Under the pieces are notes generated by a model, which worked only from the letters and a program-made list of their open reading frames with translations, had not been told where the DNA came from and made no database searches. Made by a program: the position numbers and the translations under genes. DNA of 64,000 bases from Chara braunii (Eukaryota; Streptophyta; Charophyceae; Charales; Characeae), in the NCBI GenBank assembly GCA_003427395.1, contig BFEA01000004.1:3971986-4035985 (forward strand), written 5' to 3'. Shown piece by piece: positions 23,204 through 32,900 of this stretch. How positions within the stretch are numbered: the first letter of the stretch is position 1; each line of letters starts with the position of its first letter.

Positions 23204-23289
23204 CAAACAGAGCTGGTCGGTAAACCGGTAGGCAGAGAGGGAAAAGAGGACAATAAACGAGGGGCTGTAGCAATATATATATGTACATA

Positions 23290-23470
23290 AAAACACCGAA
23301 ACACACACACACGAACAAACATACACACAAACAAACACACACACACACACTGACTCTCTCTCTTTGAAGCGGAAAGAGAGAGAGAGAGAGAGAATCATTG
23401 TGTGTAAATAAAAAAGTGAACACCAAACAACACACACTAAATGACATGCGCACGCACACGCACACTCATA
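23290..23470. repeat. CA/GA-rich low-complexity tract
   Basis: ACACACAC, ACAAACAAAC and AGAGAGAG segments. The Val/Cys-rich minus-strand ORFs are artefacts. Confidence 0.7.
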
Positions 23471-23485
23471 CGCCTACGCACACGT

Positions 23486-23660
23486 GTGAAATCCTAGTGT
23501 AAAAATACCAATAATATTCGCGGATGGGGTCTTTGATTTAGTTAGATGCAAATTTCCCTGTTTATTAGCTTTTTGTATATAATATTTTACTACTTGTTCT
23601 AACGTTCTATCTGCAGCTTGGAGTTCATTTACTCTGTAGTGATTCACATCTGCTAAGATT
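23486..23660 (-). pseudogene. chlB: plastid-derived chlB fragment (NUPT)
   Basis: The minus strand encodes about 58 uninterrupted codons that I recognise as an internal segment of Chl[21 protein letters not shown], then [15 protein letters not shown], then [14 protein letters not shown]. ChlB is a subunit of the dark-operative protochlorophyllide oxidoreductase, plastid-encoded in many algae and non-flowering plants. Similarity stops after LGFH at one end and before LADVN at the other, where the family normally continues. This is therefore a truncated piece lacking start, stop and the rest of the protein. The absence of stops suggests recent transfer, or a chimeric assembly. It lies 0.2 kb from an ndhD fragment on the opposite strand. 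Confidence 0.85.
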
Positions 23661-23860
23661 AGAATATAGTAGAATAGAGATATATTAGAATANCAATAGA
23701 TATATCTATTAGAATATAAATAATTAGAATATATATTTATCTTATAACACAAGCAATATATTGATTGTATATTTTTTTTATTGCATATTCATATTATATG
23801 ATCTCATATATAATAGTAGAATATCTTACTAAATAGAAAAAAATAATACATAATAAATAG
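23661..23860. other. AT-rich spacer between plastid fragments
   Basis: Very AT-rich with TATTAGAATA-type phrases and one ambiguous base at 23693. It could be plastid intergenic DNA or local TA-rich nuclear DNA; I cannot tell. Confidence 0.4.
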
Positions 23861-23944
23861 AATATTGGTATTAAATGGGCTTTAGGTGTGGATGGACTTT
23901 CTATGGGACTTGTTTTATTGACAGGTTTAGTTACTACATTAGTG
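23861..23944 (+). pseudogene. ndhD: plastid-derived ndhD fragment (NUPT)
   Basis: In frame from 23861 the sequence reads ...[18 protein letters not shown] followed by LVTTLV. This matches a conserved membrane-subunit segment of plastid NdhD (LGIDGLSMGPILLTGFITTLA type). A stop lies just upstream (TAG 23858-23860) and similarity ends at 23944, so only about 28 codons remain. NdhD is a proton-pumping membrane subunit of the thylakoid NDH complex. The 83-codon ORF beginning at 23875 is a different frame and not the real one. Mitochondrial Nad4 is a more distant alternative, but the GLSMG...LLTG wording fits NdhD better. Confidence 0.75.
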
Positions 23945-24246
23945 GACGAACACGAAGGTGCGAGACAACTCCAAACTTGCAAGCGAACGCCGACGATGAA
24001 AAATTATGCAGGATAACCACGGAACACACACGAAGCAACACGCAGACACACATACACGCTTGCTACAGAACGACTATGGCGTGGGGGTTAATGGCACGAC
24101 GACAATGCCACAGCCAGTGGTGGTGAACAGGGGGGGGGCAGCGAACAGGCAGACAAGCTGACGGTGGCTATGTGACCACGTGAACGAAACCCTAGAAGAC
24201 CGATAGGGACTATCAATGTGAGAGAGTGTTTTCACAATCATATGTA

Positions 24247-24287
24247 AAAAAAAAAAAAATAATAATAATAATAATAATAAAAAATTA
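24247..24287. repeat. poly-A and (AAT)n
   Basis: A-run followed by AATAATAATAAT. Confidence 0.9.
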
Positions 24288-26097
24288 CAAACTAAATAAC
24301 GAAAATGAAAAAAGAAAACACCAAGCGAAAATCTTTGTCAAATTTTGGGTGAAGGTATTCCGTTCCCGCTACTGTAGGAAATAATGAAAAACTGGTAGTC
24401 GGCCACGTACTGGACCAGGCTGACCGTTTCAAAGGCCCTGACCTCAATCTGTCGTCGACTGCCTCTGTGGCTTGGACCAGACGTCCCGCACCTTAGAACT
24501 TTGGGAGCATGATTGGAATGGTTGACGACCTGCCTGAAAACCCGACCCGAACTCATTGCGCCGATGGTTTTCGAATGCCGGGGGGAGTGGCGGTTTAAAC
24601 TTACGACCTGGCTAGACTGCAGAAACCTTGTTAGGAATGCATTTTCAAAGCGTATTTGTGATCGCGCCCAATTAACTCTTATCCCTTTCCAGAAAGGCGG
24701 CTGGTTGTGACGTCAACATCTTCAAACTGCCAAGAAGGAACTTTATCAAGCTTTTGTTATTTCATGGGGAAGTCGAGGTCTGACAATGTTGCCTCCACTT
24801 TGCACCTAAACATCTTTTTGTGAAGGTAATTTCAGTAGAGTCACAAAAATGATTTATAAATGCATTATAGGGCAAGATACAGTTTGCAATTGCACTTGGG
24901 GCACCCTTAGTGGCCAGAATGTTGGGTTGTATACATTATCCGAACTGCAATTTGAAATTGTATTTTGGCTCATAGTGCAATTAAAACTAATTTTTGTGAC
25001 TCCCATATAGTTTCCTTCTCTTTTTTGTTTGCCAGAAAATGGATTATGGGTCGCAGTGAACATGATTGAAATACATGTTTGTATGATGCGAATTCCGATA
25101 CTGAGCACCAAACTAACTACAAAAGTTATTGTAGCTCAAAGTACTGTCATTCGTATAACCTTGATAGCACAACAATCCATTGTAAAAAACAACATTCAGA
25201 ATCCAATGACATACTATAGTCTCGTACTACTAGATTGCAGACGGACAACTCTGTTGTACTAAACTCAAAGGCGGTGGGGGAAGTATGCCAGAAAACTATG
25301 AAAGGGGTTGAAAAAGGAATGAAGGACCTAAGTTTGTCAAGTCATGAGAAACTAAATGATAATTTCTTCTTAGTTCTCCACTTTCATCTCCCTATTCCCA
25401 TCCCACTTAATTGAATCCAACTTGCCTCATCCACTTTCCCCTAAACAACTGCCATTGAATTGTTAACTACGCCGATGTATTTCATACTTTTAAAGAAAAA
25501 AAATAATTATTTATTTTATCTAGTCTGGTTATGTGGTGATGACAGTTTGTATTTGTTGCTTTATGGTATCGGTGCATTTCAAACCATAAAGTCTAAACTC
25601 TTTCCAATTCATAGGTACATCTTGTCCTTCATAGAGCCTACAATATTGCTCTCGTACAAATTATGAACATGTTTTGTGTAAACATGTGGGGTTGAACTAG
25701 TAGTCAGATTGCGCACAATAGTTTCCTCAAACCCCAAGGTTATGAGGGAGATGTACCTAGTTGATTCCACATCCCGTCCCACCATTTTCAGAGCCCGATT
25801 GCGACAGGACATTGCAGAAAAATATGTTCTATTATTTTTGGTATATTCCGAGCTTGAAATGTTTTTGCACAAAACTTACACCAAGGTATTACAATTCATT
25901 TTTGTTCTATATTAGTTTTGTTAATAATCTTATCCTTAATTGGTAAACAACGATGTTCCACTTGCCCTTGCAATAAAGCAATATTACCAAGTTTTATTTT
26001 GATTGTGATTAACCATTTTATTCGGTGGAGTTGTTCCTTACTAACATCACGCTGACACAACCCTCGAACCCTCATTCTATCCGTCAAAATAATCTAA
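24288..26097. other. unassigned, with exon-like ORF fragments
   Basis: Short frames with protein-like composition occur: 24513-24710 plus (FKLTTWLDCRNLVRNAFSKR) and 25709-25915 plus (VMREMYLVDSTSRPTIFRARL). They are separated by stops and AT-rich sequence. This may be one decayed gene or element with the ORF at 26098-26286, but no family is recognised. Confidence 0.3.
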
Positions 26098-26286
26098 GGT
26101 TTAAGCATCCAGTATGCCGGTTTCTCCATGAGAGTAGTTAATGATCTAGTACCCAACCTTCGCTTTCCAATTGGATTAATCCAGATCCAGTTAGTTGAGT
26201 CCAAGGCCAAATTCTCCATCGAGATGGTACGAATGAAGGCCAATCACCGGTCTGTGAGTTTTACGACTCAGATTTTGAAACTTTGA
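26098..26286 (+). CDS. exon-like ORF fragment, 62 codons
   Basis: Open between stops from 26098 to TGA 26284-26286, with an internal ATG at 26128. It contains GFSMRVVNDLVPNLRFPIGL and VESKAKFSIEMVRMKANHRS. Composition is protein-like, without low complexity. Function unknown; possibly part of a decayed gene spanning 24.5-26.6 kb. Confidence 0.25.
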   Translation, partial: GLSIQYAGFSMRVVNDLVPNLRFPIGLIQIQLVESKAKFSIEMVRMKANHRSVSFTTQILKL

Positions 26287-27360
26287 TGGAGTTCAAACTA
26301 TTTATTGTCCTCAAAATGAAATTTTCAAAGTTTATTTTGATATAAATTGGACAAATTGATAAATATTTCCTTATCCTGATGCATTTCAACTATATTGTCA
26401 ATCTAGGTTGGGTAGTCTGTAATGACTACTCAATCAATAATCCTCAAAGTAGACCACTCTCTTGAAAACCTGATCGGTTATCGAGGAACCATTTTCAATT
26501 ATAGTTGAGGCCGAACATGAATAACAACAAAGAGATGGTTCAATAGTTGTTGACAAACACCAATCATTTACTTCTTTGAACCATGTGTTCCAACTTGTTG
26601 CACCCAACCTCACGACCTGCACGAGATGCTTATTACAATGAGTGTAGGTATGTAATGTAAGATATTAGTTGTGCTAAGGATTTAAGGAATATGGGGATTG
26701 GACTATTGTGTCGCAGCTTTGATATCTATTGTCAAGGTCCCCAAAACAAAATAGACGTAAACCAATTATGTAAGATTTGCAGGCAATGACGAGGGCTAGG
26801 CGTGCTCGAGTTTGAGCCTATCTCGAGCACCGATTCCCAAGATGATGGACTTATGGAAGACAGTGGCGCCTATGAGACTCGCCTAGCTCAAAGTTGAACG
26901 TTGTTGTGCATTCGCCCATTTTTTTGCAGATCGCATAAGTCGAATATATAATGATGATCGTGGCAGTATCACGTTTAATTTTGTGCAACTCGCATCTGAC
27001 TCTCAGTAGCCAAAACGATGAGCATGTATATGGTCCGATCAGAGAGTGTGGGGCCATGCATGTTGGGACATTTGTTTATTAAACCACCAATCCCCCTGAT
27101 GTCAGAAACCTCCGACGTACCGGTAGTCCGCCTGATGTCAGAAACCTCAGGGGTACCGGTAGTATAGAGTGGAAAACCGGTCGGGCATGAAAAAATAGAA
27201 TTTGCAAAAATGCACCAAATCGGCACGACGAATATTTGATGTTCAAAATAATTTTATTTTATTTTTCGATACTTATCCCTGAAAGAACACAACATAATCT
27301 ATGAACCCTCAAATTTGCAGACGTTTTGATGAATTCTTTTGAGCACAAAAAATCGACAAA
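26287..27360. other. unassigned; contains a 36-bp direct repeat
   Basis: CCTGATGTCAGAAACCTC ... GTACCGGTAGT occurs at 27095 and again at 27131 (36-bp period). Otherwise no gene is recognised. Confidence 0.4.
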
Positions 27361-27374
27361 ATTGCCGCTTGCAA

Positions 27375-27450
27375 ATGGCGAGATTCGAACTACCGGTGAC
27401 GAACAGTGGTCGTCGCCTCTCCGTATAACTCGGCCCTAGCTCACCGGGCC
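27375..27450 (-). ncRNA. tRNA-like sequence, SINE candidate
   Basis: Minus strand: a B-box-like GGTAGTTCGAATCTCGCC lies at 27377-27395. An A-box-like GGTGAGCTAGGGCC lies upstream at about 27431-27448. Stem pairing of the T-arm is imperfect, so this is more likely a tRNA-derived retroposon than a working tRNA. Confidence 0.35.
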
Positions 27451-27732
27451 GTGGGGTTTCGGCTGGCGGGGGGACAGGTGGTTTAAACAGACGTCCGACG
27501 ATTTCGCGAATTAACAGTATGGTAGAATCTCGTATAGCAGTTTGAGCTAGAGAAAGATTACAATTTTTCCGCACGCACTGAGTGCAAGCGTGCAAAGACC
27601 AACATTGTTGTGCCACCGTCAAGGTTGGCTATCATTGATTTTGGTCTTTGCACACATGCACTTTGTGGGCAATGAATGCCTTCATTCGAGGTACCGTTGA
27701 TTAGCTTGAAGCGACATTTGGATCCTCTATAG

Positions 27733-28137
27733 AACAAAGTTCGTAGTGCAACTCGATTTGAGTACTTTTTGCGTTCAATGAGAATCCCTTACGACCGCAA
27801 GAAGGCGTACGTGAACGACGTCCGACACAAGAAAGAAGTTGAAGTTTCACCAGCTGAAAATAATGAGATTGTTAGATTGACCCAAGCACATTCCAAAGGT
27901 CATTTATAGGATTTTGCGTCTGCTAAGCTCGAACTTGGCCCTAGCCTTATTTGTTGTGACATTGGACTTTCAAACTACAAATACGGGAATCGAGGACAGT
28001 TGGTGAAGAAAGAGTTGCAAAGTATGGTTGAAGAAAACTGAGGGGTTGAGGGTCTTGGAAGACAAACCCCTTTCGATTTGCAGCTGGTTTTTGGCATGAG
28101 CACAACAACCGAACCAAAGAGGTGCCGCCGGGTTCTT
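27733..28137 (+). pseudogene. protein-coding relic with two in-frame stops
   Basis: A single reading frame carries protein-like sequence across TAG (27907-27909) and TGA (28039-28041). Segment 1 has RFEYFLRSMRIPYDRKKAYV and RHKKEVEVSPAENNEIVRLT; segment 2 has LELGPSLICCDIGLSNYKYG and GQLVKKELQSMVEEN; segment 3 has TPFDLQLVFGMSTTTEPK before a T-rich run. Composition stays consistent through both stops, which chance ORFs would not do. No frameshift is needed. I do not recognise the family; a transposon protein or dead host gene is possible. Confidence 0.5.
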
Positions 28138-28256
28138 TTTTTTTTATTTCATAGTTTTTTATTTTATCAGTATTCTATTAATTTATTTCTTTTATTAAGT
28201 GAAATTTATTTTTTGGACTGGGCCCGTTACCAGTTTCGGAACCGGCGGTGGTGCCC

Positions 28257-28320
28257 AAAAACTTAGCTTAATTGGTACGCCCATAAATAATTGAAACACA
28301 TACCTTAGTTCGGATTCAGA
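28257..28320 (+). ncRNA. tRNA-derived SINE-like unit 1
   Basis: A-box-like CTTAGCTTAATTGGTACG (28262-28279) and B-box-like CCTTAGTTCGGATTC (28302-28318) are about 40 bases apart. A related unit starts 148 bp downstream. Confidence 0.45.
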
Positions 28321-28404
28321 TGATGAAACTTGAAGAGTATAACCAAATGTATTAATTTGTCCAGACCAGGATGGTACCAGTCTTACGTCCATAGGCAGTG
28401 CCAA

Positions 28405-28470
28405 CCGGGCTTAGCTCAGTTGATAGACCCATAAATTGTTGAAATACAGATCTTAGTTCGAAAATCATAA
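28405..28470 (+). ncRNA. tRNA-derived SINE-like unit 2
   Basis: GGGCTTAGCTCAGTTGATAG (28407-28426) is a close match to a tRNA A-box. TCTTAGTTCGAAAATC (28451-28466) resembles a B-box at the correct spacing. The shared middle CCCATAAAT-TTGAAA-ACA links it to unit 1. Confidence 0.5.
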
Positions 28471-28789
28471 GAGACAGATAAGTGAAGTACTGCAATTATT
28501 AATTACCTGAGACCGTTCAGCTTGCTGATGATATCTCAGAGTTAGGGTACGAGATTTGGTTATTTAGGACATCTTTTAACATTGGAATGATACAGAGAAG
28601 ATAAACATGACCCGTGCATGAGGATATCACGTATAAATGAGGAGGAAGTTTATTTTTATTTTTTTTCTAGTGCCTTGTTGATATGGATTGCATTTAATCA
28701 TTGAGGCTTGCTCTTGTTGAAGTCGTATTGCTACCCAGGGCAATTGCAGTGCTATATGTGGTGATTGCCTTGTTGTTTATGCTCACGAT
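28471..28789. other. unassigned stretch
   Basis: AT-rich, no gene recognised. Confidence 0.4.
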
Positions 28790-29115
28790 TTTTATTTTGA
28801 TGTCGGGCTTCAACATAACCTGCGTAGCACGACGAACGTGTCCGTGCCCCTTCATGTTCTCGCGAATGTGTTCGCGCGAACAACTCGCGAACATGTTCGG
28901 GCGAACATAATTTTTTTTCGTAAAAAAAAACAAAAACAAAATATTTTATTTTTTAGTTTGTGATTTTTAACTCATGATTGGCTACGAATTTGAACATAAC
29001 TCCAAGGCAAAATTTTGTTTATGTTTTTTTTTTAATGTTTTTTATGTTCGCGTTCGGAGGGTTTAAGGCGCTTGTTCGCGTTCGCCTCCGAACGCGAACA
29101 CGGTCCTACATAGAA
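28790..29115. repeat. short MITE-like fold-back
   Basis: CG-rich ends with GTTCGCG/CGCGAAC palindromes (GTGTTCGCGCGAACAACTCG at about 28866-28885, GCGTTCGGAGG ... CCTCCGAACGC at 29050-29096) enclose an AT-rich centre. The centre (ATTTGAACATAACTCCAAGGC) resembles the interior of the hAT-like MITEs. Termini and target duplication are not resolved. Confidence 0.4.
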
Positions 29116-29915
29116 CATAACTTGTCGAACGTAGAAAAAAATGTAGTTTTGTCGCTCCGGCCATGTGCGCCAATGATACCTCTTGAGAGAACCCCTACGA
29201 CAACATAGGGTCACGCGAGGTACAACTTACCTATAGCCAATCTACTGTTACCACTCTTAGGTAGGTGTATCCCCACTTAGCTACCGAGCCATATAGGAAG
29301 GCCTATTTTTACACAAGATGCAGAGGTGGCCCAACCACATGTGTTTCTCGTTCGCTATAGTATATGGGGTACGAGCGATTAACGCCTAAATCGAACCCAT
29401 CCGTGAACCGACACATGGGGCGCTGATCTTTTAATTGTGATCCTACGCCGATTGACTAAGACGAGTTGTCTCACTATACGATACTTCTTTTAGAAAACTT
29501 AAGCTTTTGTGTAATTCACACCCAGTCCCTTTTTTAACTCGGCCCATAACTCTTCGGTTCATGAACAAGTAGGCGTCGTGTATGAGCCTTCAAATAATTA
29601 GCATGGCGACGTATGCCTCATCATAGCGACTAGTCATGCATATATACATGTGCAGTTTGAATGATGGTGTACTATTTGGTACTCATAATCGTGCGAACCC
29701 CTAAAAAAAAACGGGTTCGCATTTGACACTGCATGTTGAGGGGTCAATCCCTTATTGAGCGCAAAAACAAACCAAACACTCTGCACCCTGTTGTGCCCGA
29801 AGTGGGACAAGGTTAGGCGACGATGAGAGCATAACAGAATTAAATTGGTGGCGAATTGTCTGGCGCACTAAAAATATCACACTTACCCTTCTACCCGGTA
29901 CTCTATCGTTCCACC

Positions 29916-30500
29916 CAGGGTCACCAGCCCGTACGTACGGAGGTCCCCGAACCGACCTCCGTACGTATGGGCTTTCGGGGTCCAAACACGATGGCGTTCG
30001 GCCCCCGCCAAATTTCGGGGCTTAAAAATAAGTTTGTTTTTGAATTTTTTTTGCGACTGCTCTATGATGTGAGGTATATGCCTATAAATTTTGAATTCAT
30101 TTTGATAAGTCAAAAACAAATTCAAGATCGCCAAAGAGGGCGGTGTCAAAACGTGCTCGCCCACTCACTTTTTCATTTTTTTTTTAATTTTTTTTTACTT
30201 TTTGTTTTCACTTTATTGCAGGGCTTTAAAAAAAAAAGTTATTTTTTATTTTATTTTTCATGAATTTTGTCGTACGTGAAGTACATATCTGTAAATTTTC
30301 AGGGCATTTGGTCGTGTCCAAAAACAATGAAAAGTCGACAAAGCTGGCGGTGTTGAAAACATGCTCGCTCACTCACTATTTTTTTTTTTTTTTTTAAGTT
30401 TTATTTTTTGTATTTTATTTTGTATTTTAAATTCGGTAAGGAATTTGGATGTAATCATCAAGCAAATATTGTTTATTGTATTTTTTTTCATAACATATCN

Positions 30501-30585
<85 letters not shown>

Positions 30586-30685
30586 CTGCGTTTGGTTCGA
30601 ACGGTCGAACGCATCCCCAAAGGGTCCCGCACGTTCGGGTGGTCGGGTTCGGGAGTTCGGCCTGTCTCGAAGGCTGGTTACCCTG
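29916..30685 (+). mobile_element. complete hAT-like MITE with 8-bp target duplication
   Basis: Terminal inverted repeats are CAGGGTCACCAGCC (29916-29929) and GGCTGGTTACCCTG (30672-30685), a 14-bp match with one difference. The 8-bp direct repeat GTTCCACC flanks it at 29908-29915 and 30686-30693. Eight-bp duplications plus CAGGG-type ends are hallmarks of the hAT superfamily. The left subterminal region forms a strong hairpin (arms about 29927-29945 and 29953-29971). Two internal boxes lie about 207 bp apart (30126, 30333), and a poly-T run preceded by an ambiguous base spans 30500-30585. It encodes no transposase, so it is non-autonomous. Confidence 0.85.
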
Positions 30686-31589
30686 GTTCCACCAAAATAA
30701 TTTAAAAAACATATTGAAGGAAATTTTATTTTTCTCTCGACTGAACTCACTCAATCCTCGCACATGGTCAATCATGTTACGAGAGTATAAATAATATAAC
30801 AATTTTGGGTCATTGGACATGAGACGATCACTCTCACAATCACAGTATGACTCCCTTCCAATTTGCAAGCGTCCGCCCAAAAAGTTAAATCCCGAATTCG
30901 AATTTCATTTTATACTTGTTGTAACACAAAAGTTCAACACCGGCAAACCATACACAAAAGGGCTTCGACTTTTATCGCTCTATGCACTCACACCCCTTGA
31001 CTTATTCGCACAAGCCTCACCCTTTGTCCAACCTTCCCATAAAAGAAAACACTTGATTCTTTTTAAATAATCATTTAAATAAAATCCGCATTAAAACTCA
31101 ATAAAACAAATAAACCCACATGGGCTACGACCTTATGTTAGTCGAGAGAGCGGCTTAAAGTTGGGTCGTAAACGGACCTGCCATTGAATGATAACAAATT
31201 TAGTTGATCCTTGTAGGATTCGAATGAAATTAATCAAGCCTTGAATCGAATCGAAAGAGAGGGACATGCAATACAACACAAACCAATACCCAAACTACAC
31301 TTAAGTGTATGTAGGATAAACCCTATACCACAACGTATCCCTACTTTCTTTAAGCTAATTTAAACCCATCTTTGACCATCACAAAAAAATAGTGGAAGTG
31401 GATTGTCAAAATTTTGATTAAAAAAAATAATATAACTCCTCAAATGTAAGAAACTTTTGTGTGCGTTTCCCTTAGAGAAAGTGGTTTCCCATACAACGAA
31501 GGAAAACACTCTTACTAAATTTCTTAAGTTGTTTTCACAAAGAAATTTTTTGACCCTTTGGATGATTAAACCTTATTCTTACCTTATAC

Positions 31590-32390
31590 ATGACATAAAG
31601 TTGGATCATTTATCTTAGAAATAATGTTTGACTTTGCCTAGGTTGCACAACTAGGTCTCTGTTCCTTGGGCATACGACGAAATCATTCATCTTAGAAACA
31701 ATGTCTAGTCAATCTTAAACTGTTTAATAAATAGTTTTTTAATATTTTTCTGTACTTCGTCTTTATTGTGGATATAATACGAAGTCATTCATCTTATAAA
31801 CTATGCTCAGTCTGAGAAGTTACCTACAGTTATATTCTTAATTAATACTCTTCTTTGTATGAAGGCTATAGTTAGATCATTTATCTTAAAGATAACATCT
31901 AACAAACCATGTTTATACATATATATATATATAATATAGACAGTCCGAAAAAATTTACTACCCGTTTATATAAGGTGAATGACTTTAGCCTTAGTTCATC
32001 TTAGAGGCACTACTTAGTTTTTTTTGTCTAAAACTTACTACTTAGTTTTTTTTTGTTAGAACCTTACTCATAAAAAACATACAAATCTTGAGTAATTCAT
32101 TTTAGAAACAATGCTCAACTTTTTTTTCAATACATACAAAAACTATGGGTCATTCATCTTATAAACAATGCACAAAGTCTGTTAAGAAACCAATCATAAT
32201 AAAACATGTGGTCAGACCAATCATCGTAATAACATTGCATGACTTATAAAAATCATTTAGGCAAACTTCAAAGAAAAAACAATCAATCCATTCATCTTAG
32301 AAATAATATCAGGTTGTGAAGGAAGAAAAAAAAAAGTCAAAAAATATATATCAATCATGTCATTTATTTTATAAACAATGCATTGTACTT
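31590..32390. repeat. array of 'CATTCATCTTAGAAACAATG' motifs
   Basis: About nine copies of CATTCATCTTAGAAACAATG-like phrases at irregular 60-130 bp spacing (31608, 31683, 31784, 31876, 32095, 32151, 32289, 32360 and others). The paralogous region 61950-62680 has the related CCAAACTTATGGAACA-TG phrase, so the array belongs to the long repeat. Confidence 0.6.
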
Positions 32391-32900
32391 TTATAAAACA
32401 GAAATAAACGAAGTCTGACCTTGTTTATGAACTAGTTAGTCTCAAGCAAAACCACGTTCCTCCCACATTCCTTCAATTCGTTTCCTTTTTGTTTGACTTC
32501 AGATGGGTAAATTTAAAATTCACATACTATTTCTTTAACTTTAGTATGATTAAGTTTTGAATGAAAGCAAAAATAGGGACTCGGATATACCACTCAATCA
32601 AACTAGAAAGACATAAAATTTATAGGAATAAAGGGCGCACAAATTCGGGTTACCTCTTGTTGGCCGCCTTCCTCTCATAACCTTGAGATTAGATTTAGAG
32701 TAAGAAGGGAAGAGAGAAAAATTGTTTAGTCACTCAAGTCACAAGGAAGATGCCTCAGACTCACATAAGAAGGCGTTGGTGTCTTTATACGTCTGAGGGC
32801 TCCACAATGGTGGTCAAACTCTAAATAATCATCAACGTTAACCACCCGAAATACCGCCACAATCTCAAATTATAAAGTAGTATCAACAATACCCCCGCAA

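Larger units (their letters stand above)
29128..32900 (-). mobile_element. long dispersed repeat (LTR-type), copy B, interrupted
   Basis: Collinear with 59474-63290. Matching landmarks are CCCCTACGACA-CATAGGGT near 29195/59617, TTTCTCGTTCG-TATAG at 29343/59771, CCCATAACTCT-CGG at 29545/60014, AATAAA-TCCG at 31078/60845, TAACTCCT near 31433/61247 and GCCTTCCTCTC near 32665/63052. The lower end carries TGTCGAACG, the reverse of the ..CGACA end of the LTR-like copies A, C and D. No long ORF is present. A hAT-like MITE (29916-30685) splits it. Confidence 0.6.

Noticed and set aside
22965-23465. Minus-strand ORF of 166 codons
   Set aside because: Ile/Tyr and Val/Cys translation of (TA)n and (CA)n tracts.
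23875-24126. 83-codon ORF over the ndhD fragment
   Set aside because: Different frame from the plastid-derived peptide; a shadow.
27733-28137. Alternative genetic code explaining in-frame stops
   Set aside because: Both TAG and TGA would need reassignment and other candidate frames end at ordinary stops; a pseudogene is simpler.
31590-32390. CRISPR array
   Set aside because: Repeats are degenerate, spacing irregular and context eukaryotic.
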